Origin: QHYU01 sp041493955
Lineage (GTDB): Bacteria > Acidobacteriota > Terriglobia > Acidiferrales > UBA7541
DNA length: 12,710 nt
Direction of reading: 5' to 3'
NCBI GenBank assembly: GCA_041493955.1
Contig: JBGPZW010000098.1
Location: forward strand, 1-12,710
Both the position numbers and the translations under genes were made by a program. Positions 1 through 8,644 of the stretch are shown piece by piece. Each line of letters starts with the position of its first letter. Position 1 is the first letter of the stretch. The notes under the pieces are model-generated. The model was not told the origin of the DNA. It searched no databases and worked only from the letters and a program-made list of their open reading frames with translations.

Positions 1-239
1 ATTTTGGCCGGGTGCAGGTGGAAGAAGACATTGGTCAGAACGCTCAGCGCGCGGTTGCGCGGCGTGTCGTCGTGCTTGACGCGGAAGATGGAGCGGAAGA
101 CCTGGGTTTTTTCGGGCTGTTTCAGGCCCTCCAGCTCTTCCTTGCCCTTTTCCTTGAGGAATTTCTTGAGCGCCTTGGCGTCCTCCTGAACTTTATCCAG
201 GAGGCCCGCGCGCTTGCTTCCCCCGTTTTCTTCCGGCAT
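1..239 (-). CDS. Cytochrome b (b6-type) of a bc-type complex, N-terminal fragment
   Basis: Only the first 79 residues are in the window; the gene continues past the left edge. The start ATG (237-239) has a strong ribosome binding site, GGAGGAG, a few bases upstream. The first ~45 residues are hydrophilic and rich in Lys and Glu, probably helical. They are followed by RSIFRVKHDDTPRNRALSVL and then TNVFFHLHPAK. This resembles the amphipathic lead-in to the first membrane helix of bacterial cytochrome b N-terminal domains. None of the heme-ligating histidine pairs is inside the window. The call leans on the gene following a Rieske gene by about 46 bp, the classic petA-petB order of a quinol:cytochrome c oxidoreductase in the inner membrane. 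The long charged N-terminal extension is unusual. The family is likely but not proven by this fragment. Confidence 0.72.
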   Translation of the reverse strand, partial: MPEENGGSKRAGLLDKVQEDAKALKKFLKEKGKEELEGLKQPEKTQVFRSIFRVKHDDTPRNRALSVLTNVFFHLHPAK

Positions 240-285
240 CCGATTCTCCTCCAACTGCCGCTCTGGCCACGGCCGCCGCGGGCGG

Positions 286-882
286 CTACGCAGGCAGATA
301 AGCGCCCGGATTGTCGAATTCGTCGCGCCCAGCTTTCAGGTCGCGCACATAGAGACGGTTGGTGTCCACGATGATCTGCCCGGTGGCGTCCAGCTCGACG
401 TGCGCGCGGTCCATCGGTCGCGGGGCCGGACCCTCGAAGTTAATGGCCTCGTTGTCGTAGCCGCTGCCGTGGCACGGGCACTTGAACTTGTTCTCGGCCG
501 GCTTCCAATCCGGCGTGCAGCCCAGATGCGTGCAACGAGCGTAGATAACAAAGAGCCGCCCCGGCACCCGGTCCACCCAAATGCGGTAATCCCGCTGGAA
601 CTTCGTGTCCACGCCCAGGTCGAAGTCGGACGGATAGCCGATGGAAAAGACCGTTTTAGGCTCAAACAGCGCCCGGGGGAAGAAAAACCGCAGGAACATT
701 AGGAAATTGACGCCCAGGTAGCCCCCGACACAGGCCCAAATCAGGCGGCGCCGCATCTTGTCCGGTCGAATGCCGGGCTGGCTTTCGGGTGGTTTTTTTG
801 CTGCGGATTTCTGCCCCGCCGCGGTGAGACCCGCGGCCGGGGCCGCGACCTCAGAGGGCTTCGTTTCAGTATTTTCCGGCAT
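286..882 (-). CDS. Rieske [2Fe-2S] iron-sulfur protein of a cytochrome bc-type complex
   Basis: A 198-residue membrane-anchored Rieske protein. The two cluster-binding boxes are clear: CTHLGC at 117-122 and CPCHGS at 135-140, each giving one Cys and one His ligand plus the disulfide Cys pair. A GPAPRP proline loop follows at 151-156. Residues 1-45 are an Ala/Pro/Lys-rich cytoplasmic tail. A KMRRRL stretch (42-47) precedes a single hydrophobic segment (~47-68) and could act as a Tat-type targeting signal. In the family, the protein accepts an electron from quinol at the cytochrome b Qo site and passes it to a c-type cytochrome. The gene has its own promoter (946-974). The best Shine-Dalgarno (GAGGT, 897-901) is about 14 bases from the ATG. 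Cytochrome b follows 46 bp downstream. Confidence 0.95.
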   Translation of the reverse strand: MPENTETKPSEVAAPAAGLTAAGQKSAAKKPPESQPGIRPDKMRRRLIWACVGGYLGVNFLMFLRFFFPRALFEPKTVFSIGYPSDFDLGVDTKFQRDYRIWVDRVPGRLFVIYARCTHLGCTPDWKPAENKFKCPCHGSGYDNEAINFEGPAPRPMDRAHVELDATGQIIVDTNRLYVRDLKAGRDEFDNPGAYLPA

Positions 883-945
883 AGAGTGCGTGCACTACCT
901 CGGCGAATGAAATGAATGTGTTTTAAGGATACGCCCGAACCATCT

Positions 946-974
946 TTTATATGATGCGCGCCACGTGGTGTCAA
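946..974 (-). promoter_or_regulatory. Sigma-70-type promoter for the Rieske/cytochrome b unit
   Basis: On the minus strand, TTGACA (969-974) is a perfect -35 hexamer. It is followed by a 17-base spacer and TATAAA (946-951), which matches TATAAT at five of six positions. This predicts transcription starting near 939 and a leader of about 57 nt before the Rieske ATG. The spacer contains the 8-bp palindrome CCACGTGG (961-968), next to the -35 box, which could be a repressor site. The Rieske unit can therefore be expressed independently of the ccm-hemH operon, although no terminator is visible after hemH to prevent readthrough. Confidence 0.75.
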
Positions 975-999
975 GCCGATTTGGTCAGAGTATAAATGC

Positions 1000-2010
1000 T
1001 TACGTAGCGCCGACGCGCGCGGGAAGTGCGGCGTCCACGCCCACAGCGCGCAGCACCAGGTCGGCCAGCGCAGCAATGAACCGCGGGGAGTCGCCCACCG
1101 CCGGCATCATCCGAAACGTCTTGATGCCAAGCCTGGCAGCTTCCTCGCGCGCTTCCATATTGATTTCATGGAGCGTCTCGATGTGCTCGGTGACAAAGGC
1201 GATGGGGATGACCAGCAGATGTTTCTTCCCGGCACGGGCCAGCTCTGCCAGGGTCGCGGTGAGCGAGGGCTCGAGCCACTTCCGCCGGCCGACGCGGCTC
1301 TGGTAACAGAGCGTGTGCGCATTCGGCCAGCGCCCGCGCTCCATCACCAGGCGCACGGTCTCCTCGATCTGCCGCTGGTAAGGATCCCCGCGCTCGATCA
1401 GAGAAAGCGGCAGCCCGTGCGCGCTGAAAACAAGGTTGACATCCGCCTGGGCGTCGAAGTGACGGAAGCAGAGCTGGATCTTTTCCGCCAGCGCCTCGAT
1501 GTAAAGGGGATGATCGTAAAACTTCTCGATGACGTGCACCGGCCGCGCACGGCGCGCCGGCCTGTACAGGCGATTCCATTCCTTGAGGCTGCTGCCGGTG
1601 GTGGCGAGGGAATACTGCGGGTAGAGCGGTAGCAGCACCAGTTCATCGAGCGCAACACCGCCCAATTGCGCGAGGGCCTCTGGGGTGAGGGGATGCCAGT
1701 AGCGCATGGCCACGGCGACGCGCGGGTCCACATAAGGCTGCAGCGCCAAGTCCAGCGCGCGCGCCTGGCGCTCGGTCAGCAGGCGAATCGGCGAGTACCC
1801 GCCGATCTCGTCATAATGGTGGGCCACCGCCCGGGAGCGTTTTCTGGAGATGTACCAGGCAAGCGGCTTACGCAGAATCCCGCCCAGCGGGCCCAGCGAG
1901 ATGATGTCGGGGTCGCAGAAGAGATTGTAGAGAAACGGCTCGACGGCATCAGCCGAGTCCGGCCCGCCGAGTTGAAACAATACGACGCCGACTTTTTTCC
2001 GCGCGCCCAT
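1000..2010 (-). CDS. hemH: Ferrochelatase
   Basis: A 336-residue full-length ferrochelatase, which inserts Fe2+ into the porphyrin in the last step(s) of heme synthesis. Family landmarks in order: an N-terminal VGVVLFQLGGPDS strand-loop, the IGGYSPI region (69-75), LPLYPQYS (127-134), SAHGLP with the catalytic His (196-201, H198), and FVTEHIETLHEIN (272-284) with the conserved glutamates and His. There is no signal peptide or membrane anchor, so it is cytoplasmic or membrane-peripheral. The gene starts 33 bp after ccmD, with only a weak GGGA ribosome binding site, and is most simply the last gene of the ccm operon. That would couple heme supply to heme export and attachment. The sequence alone does not settle protoporphyrin versus coproporphyrin specificity. 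Confidence 0.95.
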   Translation of the reverse strand: MGARKKVGVVLFQLGGPDSADAVEPFLYNLFCDPDIISLGPLGGILRKPLAWYISRKRSRAVAHHYDEIGGYSPIRLLTERQARALDLALQPYVDPRVAVAMRYWHPLTPEALAQLGGVALDELVLLPLYPQYSLATTGSSLKEWNRLYRPARRARPVHVIEKFYDHPLYIEALAEKIQLCFRHFDAQADVNLVFSAHGLPLSLIERGDPYQRQIEETVRLVMERGRWPNAHTLCYQSRVGRRKWLEPSLTATLAELARAGKKHLLVIPIAFVTEHIETLHEINMEAREEAARLGIKTFRMMPAVGDSPRFIAALADLVLRAVGVDAALPARVGAT

Positions 2011-2043
2011 TCAGTGTTTTTTCCCGTGCGCCCGGCAGGCCGG

Positions 2044-2187
2044 TTACACCTGCTTGAGCATCTCTTTCAATCGCTTCACCTCATCCTGCAGGCGCGCGAG
2101 GCGCTGCGCCACGGTCAGGTGGTAGACGAAAAAGATGGCCCACACAAACAGATACGCCACCATCAGGCTCTGCAGATTCCTTATCAT
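2044..2187 (-). CDS. ccmD: CcmD-like small membrane protein
   Basis: A 47-codon reading frame between ccmC and hemH, starting at ATG 2185-2187 after a purine-rich GAGAAGGGGG ribosome binding site and ending in TAA. The protein begins MIRNLQSLMVAYLFVWAIFF, has one membrane segment (about residues 8-26), and ends in a charged amphipathic helix with RLARLQDEVKRLKEMLK. CcmD proteins have this layout: one N-out helix with the motif Y-x-F/V-W and a basic cytoplasmic tail. In E. coli, CcmD helps release holo-CcmE from the CcmABC complex. Its position directly after ccmC, in the usual A-B-C-D order, strongly supports the assignment, although sequence conservation in this family is always low. Confidence 0.85.
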   Translation of the reverse strand: MIRNLQSLMVAYLFVWAIFFVYHLTVAQRLARLQDEVKRLKEMLKQV

Positions 2188-2241
2188 GCGTCCCCCTTCT
2201 CCCCGGACCGGGACTCACCCGGATATCTGAGATTCCTTATC
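2174..2241 (-). repeat. 12-bp direct repeat flanking the ccmC-ccmD junction
   Basis: The minus-strand word GATAAGGAATCT occurs exactly at 2230-2241 and again at 2174-2185, 56 bp apart. The first copy contains the ccmC stop codon (TAA). The second lies within the first codons of ccmD (ATGATAAGGAATCT). It may be a remnant of a local duplication or simple coincidence. Confidence 0.6.
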
Positions 2242-2965
2242 GGATAGCCTGCCCCGGCGAAAGCGAGCCGGCATCGCCGACGCGCCTCTCCACCTCGATG
2301 GTCATCTCCGCTACTTCATGACGTAAGGACTCGAGCCGGTAACGCTCACGCAGCAGAATTACCATCAGCCCGAGCAATGCCGCCCAGCAGGTCAGGAAGA
2401 CGCGCCACATCAGAGGGTCCAAGCCTGAGCCTGAGCCGCCGGCAATCACCGGCTGGGGATGCTGTGTCCTCCACCAGCGGATGGACATGTACACCAGCGG
2501 CACATCGAGGAACGCGAAGATGCCAAACACGGCTGAGACCACCGCGCGACGCTCCGGGTCGCTCACCAGCGTGCGCAGCAGCAGGTAGGAGACGTACAGG
2601 ACCCAAAGCACGAACGTCGAGGTCAGCCGCGCATCCCAAGTCCACCAGATGCCCCACACCGGCTTGGCCCAGATGGGGCCCGTCGTCAGCACCACGGTGA
2701 AAAAGGCCACGCCGAGCTCCGCTGCGGAAACCGCCAGCCAGTCCCACTGCGGCGTGCGTTTCAGCAAATAGCCGATGCTGGCAATGAAAACGATCAAGAA
2801 CGCGACGAAGCCAGTCCACGCGCTCGGAACGTGGAAATAAAAGATCCGCTGGATGAGCCCCATAGTGCGCTCGGTGGGCGCCTGGAACAGCGCCGCATAA
2901 CCAGCGATGGCGATCAGGGCCGCCACGGCCAGCGAGGTGATCCAGTCCCTCGTCCTCTTGTCCAT
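2237..2965 (-). CDS. ccmC: Heme exporter/handling protein CcmC
   Basis: A 242-residue integral membrane protein of the CcmC branch of the heme-handling family. It carries the tryptophan-rich WWD signature WGIWWTWDARLTSTFVLW (104-121). Two conserved heme-ligand histidines flank it: H45 in FYFHVPSAW and H169 in RTQHP. Six membrane helices can be picked out by hydrophobicity. In the family, CcmC presents heme at the periplasmic face and drives its covalent loading onto CcmE, with CcmAB later releasing holo-CcmE. ATG 2963-2965 follows a GAGAGGT ribosome binding site, 12 bp after ccmB. The C-terminal tail (SLRHEVAEMTIEVERRVGDA) is longer and more charged than I would expect and may form a coiled coil. 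Confidence 0.95.
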   Translation of the reverse strand: MDKRTRDWITSLAVAALIAIAGYAALFQAPTERTMGLIQRIFYFHVPSAWTGFVAFLIVFIASIGYLLKRTPQWDWLAVSAAELGVAFFTVVLTTGPIWAKPVWGIWWTWDARLTSTFVLWVLYVSYLLLRTLVSDPERRAVVSAVFGIFAFLDVPLVYMSIRWWRTQHPQPVIAGGSGSGLDPLMWRVFLTCWAALLGLMVILLRERYRLESLRHEVAEMTIEVERRVGDAGSLSPGQAIR

Positions 2966-2977
2966 CTGGGTGACCTC

Positions 2978-3664
2978 TCACTCTTCCAGTAGATATTCGC
3001 CGAAAAGCCAGCTCGCCGTCAAAAAGATGATGTCGAAGGCCGCCAGAAAAAGCAGCCAGACGCGGTCGAGCGCCGGCGGGTCGGCAAGGAGCCCGGCGGT
3101 GGCCTCGGTACTCGCGATCAGGACGGGCGTCAGCACCGGCAGCAGGAGCAGCGGTAGAAGCAGCTCACGCATCCGCGCCTGCGCGGCCACTGCCGAGAAC
3201 ACGGTGCCCGTGGTGGTCAACCCCAGCGTGCCCAGCAGCAGCACGCCCAATAGAGGCAGCAGCCGGCCAGCCAGCGGCAGCAGACTCACGTCGTAAAGCA
3301 CGGCAAAAATCGGCAGCAGGATCAACTCCGCAAACAACATGAACAGCAAATTGGCCAGAATCTTGCCGGTCAAGATGGCGAAGGGTTCGATCGGAGCCAG
3401 CCGCAGCCCGGAAAGCGTGTCGTTGGCCTGCTCGCGCGTGAACGAGGGATGCAACATTAGCGAGCCGGCAAAGAGAAACGCCAGCCAGAGCAGGCCGGGG
3501 CCGAAGCGGCGCGACTCCGCGGCGGAGGGATCAAATGTGAAGCTGAACAGCACCACGACCATCAAGACAAATACCACAGTGGTGGAAAGCAGCTCGCGCG
3601 TGCGGAACTCGGTGCGAAGCTCCTTGGCGAGAATAACTGCGGCCGCGCGGCTCAGGCTGGGCAT
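2978..3664 (-). CDS. ccmB: Heme exporter membrane subunit CcmB
   Basis: A 228-residue polytopic protein with about six membrane helices, the usual CcmB length and topology. It starts with the typical cytoplasmic lead KELRTEFRTRELL. The conserved loop FTREQANDTLSGLRLAP (about 84-100) follows the second helix, as in other CcmB proteins. It pairs with the CcmA ATPase to form the transporter-like part of the CcmABCD complex, which releases heme-loaded CcmE. The ATG lies only 4 bp after the ccmA stop, so the two are probably translationally coupled. Confidence 0.92.
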   Translation of the reverse strand: MPSLSRAAAVILAKELRTEFRTRELLSTTVVFVLMVVVLFSFTFDPSAAESRRFGPGLLWLAFLFAGSLMLHPSFTREQANDTLSGLRLAPIEPFAILTGKILANLLFMLFAELILLPIFAVLYDVSLLPLAGRLLPLLGVLLLGTLGLTTTGTVFSAVAAQARMRELLLPLLLLPVLTPVLIASTEATAGLLADPPALDRVWLLFLAAFDIIFLTASWLFGEYLLEE

Positions 3665-3668
3665 CGCT

Positions 3669-4406
3669 TCAGGCCTCCGTCCGCTCGCGGCGCCCCAGGC
3701 CCGCCGCGCCGTCCAAGACCTGGCGGAGATCGCCGCCGGCAGCGGTGTCCTCGACGACGCTGCCGCCCTCCAGGCACACGGCGCGGGTCGCGATGGCCAA
3801 GGTTTCGTTCCGGCCGTGCGTGCTCATCAGGATCGTCGCCCCGGCGGTGTGCAGGCCGCGGAGCGTTTCGGTAAGCCATTCGGTGGCCTGGCGGTCCAGC
3901 CCCGCAGCGGGTTCATCCAGCAGCAACAGGTTCGGCTCAGCGAGCAGGGCACGCGCGATGGCTAACCGCTGGCGCATCCCGCGAGAGAAGGTGCGCACCA
4001 GGTTGTCTCGGCGGCCGGCCAGCCCGGCGGGCTCCAGCGCGCGCCGGGCGCATCCTCGCGGATCCGACAAACCGTAAAGGCGGGCGAAGAACACGAGATT
4101 CTCTTCGGCGCTGAGTTCGTCATAGAGAAGCGTGTTGTGAGCCACCATGCCGATCCGGCTCTTGATCGTTTCCGGTCGTTCCCCCGTGCGACCCTGAAAC
4201 GTCACGCGCCCGGCGCTGGGCCGCGCCAGCAGCCCGGCAATCTTCAGCAGCGTTGTCTTGCCCGAGCCATTGTGCCCGAGCAGGGCGACAAATTCACCTG
4301 GGCCCACGCGCAGCGTCACGCGACGCAAGGCGAACAGCGACCCGTAACGTTTTTCAATCTGGTGGAATTCGACCCCAAGGCCTGCGGAGTGTGAGGCGGT
4401 GGCCAC
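3669..4406 (-). CDS. ccmA: Cytochrome c biogenesis ABC transporter ATP-binding protein CcmA
   Basis: A 245-residue ABC ATPase. Visible motifs are Walker A GHNGSGKTT (44-52), the ABC signature FSRGMRQR (140-147), Walker B NLLLLDEP (159-166) and the switch histidine in STH (H197). The signature contains GMRQR rather than LSGGQ, as is common in CcmA. In the family, ATP hydrolysis by CcmA with CcmB is needed to release holo-CcmE from CcmC/CcmD. The predicted start is GTG (4404-4406), because no in-frame ATG lies between the upstream stop and the conserved domain. The Shine-Dalgarno is weak, and the gene begins 10 bp after the unknown 425-codon gene, suggesting coupling. ccmB follows 4 bp downstream. 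Confidence 0.94.
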   Translation of the reverse strand: MATASHSAGLGVEFHQIEKRYGSLFALRRVTLRVGPGEFVALLGHNGSGKTTLLKIAGLLARPSAGRVTFQGRTGERPETIKSRIGMVAHNTLLYDELSAEENLVFFARLYGLSDPRGCARRALEPAGLAGRRDNLVRTFSRGMRQRLAIARALLAEPNLLLLDEPAAGLDRQATEWLTETLRGLHTAGATILMSTHGRNETLAIATRAVCLEGGSVVEDTAAGGDLRQVLDGAAGLGRRERTEA

Positions 4407-4416
4407 GCGCCCCGGC

Positions 4417-5694
4417 TCAACCCCGGACGAGGTCGCGGAGCACTTTTTCGGTGCGTGCTCGCTCGCGGGCGTAGTCTTCCTCGGAGATGGCGCCGGCCTG
4501 GCGGCGCAGCTCGAGCCGGAACAAGGCGTCCTTCAGCTCGTCGAGGCTCTGGCTGACGCTGCGGTCCAGATCGGCGGCAACTTGTGCTACCTCGTCCGAC
4601 AGCGCAGCCGGCGCTGTTGAGACCGGTTTCTTCCGGGTTCGGCGTGATTTGGGCGCATTTGTGGGCGGTGCCGGGGGCTGGCTTGCACCAACGGCAGGTC
4701 GGCGCCACATCGTGAAGGCGCCGAGACCAAACAGCGCGGCAAAACCGCCGATTACCGGCCATCTGAGGCTCTCCAAACGACCGGGCAAGACCTGTGTGGG
4801 ACGCCCGGAATCGCGGTTCTGCTGGTCTCCTTCGCCGGGCTGTCCAGAAGCCGCGGGCGGTGGCGCGGTGCCGGAGACGGCAAGATCGAAAGCGGTACCG
4901 GCCGGGACCGCCGCACGCGCGTAGACATTCCATCCCTGCTCGGTGCCCGCCGATTGGAAGCTTGTGCCGGAAACCTGCATGGTTGGCGGAGCAACCACCA
5001 GCACGCGCGCGGCAGCATACCCTGAACTGAGGCGCAGCACCGTCTGGTTGGTGGCGTAGGGAACCTGATAGGAGAGCCGCACACCGTTCTCACCCGGGCG
5101 GAAGGCAAAGGCGATGGCGTAACGCCCCGGGCCACGATCAATCGTGCCCTGCACCACCGGCATGGCGGAAGGACCCCACGCCGAAACTTGCGCCAATTCC
5201 CCGCCCTCGGGAAGCTGGAACTCGAAGTTGCCGTCAGCCTTGTAATACGCCGAGGGCGGTTTGAGATTGTTCTGCAGCGCGTATTCTTCACCGATCATTA
5301 GCGACGGGCCATTGGGCTGAAGAAAAATCAGCCGCGAGGCCACCTCCATCGCGCGCGCGTCCGCGGTCGGCTCGAAGACTTCGACGTCGGCGGTATCGCG
5401 GCCGGGCGGAAGCGACTGGTGGAAGTTGACGCCGCGGAAATTGACGCGGATCAGCATCGGCTGGCGACCGATGCCGGGATGCTCCAGACGGTATCGCCCC
5501 TGAGCATCCGTCTTGGTGTTGGCAACCGTTTCCATGCCGCCCTGAAGCTGGATCAAGACGACGTCTGCGCCGGCGGCGAGGGCCCCGGTGGTGCCGTTGC
5601 GCACCACGCCTGACACCGTCCCTGCCGCAGCGCTGCCCGCGGTAAAAATCGCGAGGAGGACAACTCGAAGTACCTGGCCGAGTGTGCGCGTCAT
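4417..5694 (-). CDS. Membrane-anchored protein with carboxypeptidase-regulatory-like domain, within the ccm operon
   Basis: A 425-residue protein whose exact role I do not recognise. Segments in order: signal peptide (1-24); a CarboxypepD_reg-like beta-sandwich (~25-108), recognisable from TVSGVVRNGTTGALAAGADV and the later TDAQGRYRL; a second beta-rich region without a familiar signature (~115-275); a Pro/Gly/Gln-rich linker; a membrane helix (~311-330); a basic Pro-rich linker; and a C-terminal helical hairpin (384-425) containing GAISEEDY. The bulk is therefore periplasmic with a cytoplasmic helical tail. Its ATG overlaps the TGA of the CcmI-like gene (ATGA), and ccmA starts 10 bp after its stop, so it belongs to the operon. 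The tail resembles the hairpin of the upstream CcmI-like protein, hinting at a partner or paralogous module in apocytochrome handling. That function is inference. Confidence 0.8.
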   Translation of the reverse strand: MTRTLGQVLRVVLLAIFTAGSAAAGTVSGVVRNGTTGALAAGADVVLIQLQGGMETVANTKTDAQGRYRLEHPGIGRQPMLIRVNFRGVNFHQSLPPGRDTADVEVFEPTADARAMEVASRLIFLQPNGPSLMIGEEYALQNNLKPPSAYYKADGNFEFQLPEGGELAQVSAWGPSAMPVVQGTIDRGPGRYAIAFAFRPGENGVRLSYQVPYATNQTVLRLSSGYAAARVLVVAPPTMQVSGTSFQSAGTEQGWNVYARAAVPAGTAFDLAVSGTAPPPAASGQPGEGDQQNRDSGRPTQVLPGRLESLRWPVIGGFAALFGLGAFTMWRRPAVGASQPPAPPTNAPKSRRTRKKPVSTAPAALSDEVAQVAADLDRSVSQSLDELKDALFRLELRRQAGAISEEDYARERARTEKVLRDLVRG

Positions 5695-6092
5695 GAGGAT
5701 AACTTTTCCGCGGCCGGGTTTTGCGCCCTAGTCGTCGCGGGATCACGCCGCACCGGGCGCGCCGGCCCGCCAGTAACCATTTCGATTTCGGCCAGGACCA
5801 GTGCGGCCTCGCTTTCCAGCACCTGCTTGGTTTCTTCGTAATCCTGCTCGGAGAATTTTCCCGTGCGGTGCTCGAATTTGAGGTCGCGCAAGTTGTCGTA
5901 GATGGTGTCGCGCCGCTCGAGCAACTGGTCGAGCCGCGAACGATGCGGCGCGGAATCCGAAGCATCTGGCTCAATCAGGAAGATGAAGGTCAGCGTGGCG
6001 GCGGCCAGGGCCAAACAGGCCAGCAGAATGGCGCCGTCCAAACCTGCCAAGCCTTCAATCGGTAACAGCGAATTGGAAGCGGCTGACAGCAT
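5691..6092 (-). CDS. Short CcmI-like protein (membrane anchor plus helical hairpin)
   Basis: A 133-residue protein. One membrane helix (~20-40) is followed by a charged helical hairpin (~52-106) with LLERRDTIYDNLRDLKFE and then GKFSEQDYEE. This matches the layout of the N-terminal part of CcmI (CycH): a membrane anchor, a D/R-L-x-x-L-x-x-(D/E) helix, then a G-x-(L/F)-(S/T)-x-x-(D/E)-(Y/F) turn. The large periplasmic TPR domain that binds apocytochrome C-termini in full CcmI is absent. I chose ATG 6090-6092, 1 bp after the ccmH stop, because the upstream extension is Arg-rich and overlaps ccmH. The 3' end overlaps the next gene by 4 bp. Neighbours and fold support a Ccm role, but strict orthology to CcmI is uncertain. 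Confidence 0.72.
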   Translation of the reverse strand: MLSAASNSLLPIEGLAGLDGAILLACLALAAATLTFIFLIEPDASDSAPHRSRLDQLLERRDTIYDNLRDLKFEHRTGKFSEQDYEETKQVLESEAALVLAEIEMVTGGPARPVRRDPATTRAQNPAAEKLSS

Positions 6093-6093
6093 C

Positions 6094-6565
6094 CTAATCC
6101 TCAGTCTCCCGGTCAGCCTGACGCCGGACGCGCTCAAGCACCTCCGGGGGAATGCTCGGCCCGGCGGGAGCCAACGCAACGCGGCGGCGCCAGTGCGAGA
6201 TCACGAAGAGGACAATCCCCAGACCCAGCGCGAACGCGACGATGGGAATGAACCAGGCCACACTGTTGAAACCCTTGGCGGGCGGCTCGGCGAGAACCCT
6301 TAAGCCATACTCCTGAACGAAGGACTGCTGGGTCAGGTCGTCGGGCTCGTCGCGGGCCACCACCTGGTCGAGTTTCTTGAGCATAGCGCTCGAGGTCGAG
6401 CAGCCCACATGATTGCAAGCGGTGAGAATCTGGTTGCAACCGCACATACACATCAGCTTCTTGCCGAGGGTCTTAGCCCGCTCGGTCTGCTGCGCATAGG
6501 CAGGTAGCCACGCGACGTGGATCATTGCGAGCGCAAAAGCCAGCACGAGCGCGCTGGAAAAAAGT

Positions 6566-6582
<17 letters not shown>
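6094..6582 (-). CDS. ccmH: CcmH-type cytochrome c maturation thiol protein (multi-cysteine variant)
   Basis: A 162-residue protein with a signal peptide or N-terminal helix (1-30, ending AYAQQ), a small helical domain, a second membrane helix (~107-128) and a short cytoplasmic tail. This is the CcmH/CcdL/NrfF arrangement. The active-site region reads KLMCMCGCNQILTACNHVGC, with cysteines at 45, 47, 49, 56 and 61. Canonical CcmH has LRCxxCQ with two cysteines. In the family, these thiols keep the apocytochrome CXXCH cysteines reduced and present them to CcmF. I chose ATG 6580-6582, which gives a clean signal peptide; longer in-frame starts would lie deep inside ccmF. As called, it overlaps the end of ccmF by 17 bp, typical of tight operons. 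The extra cysteines might bind a metal or give a relay of disulfides, which is untested. Confidence 0.88.
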
Positions 6583-8626
<2,044 letters not shown>

Positions 8627-8644
8627 GGATGCTCCGCGATCGGT

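Noticed and set aside
5691..6179. Longer CcmI-like protein starting at 6179
   Set aside because: The extension overlaps ccmH by over 80 bp and is Arg-rich; ATG 6092 follows the ccmH stop directly.
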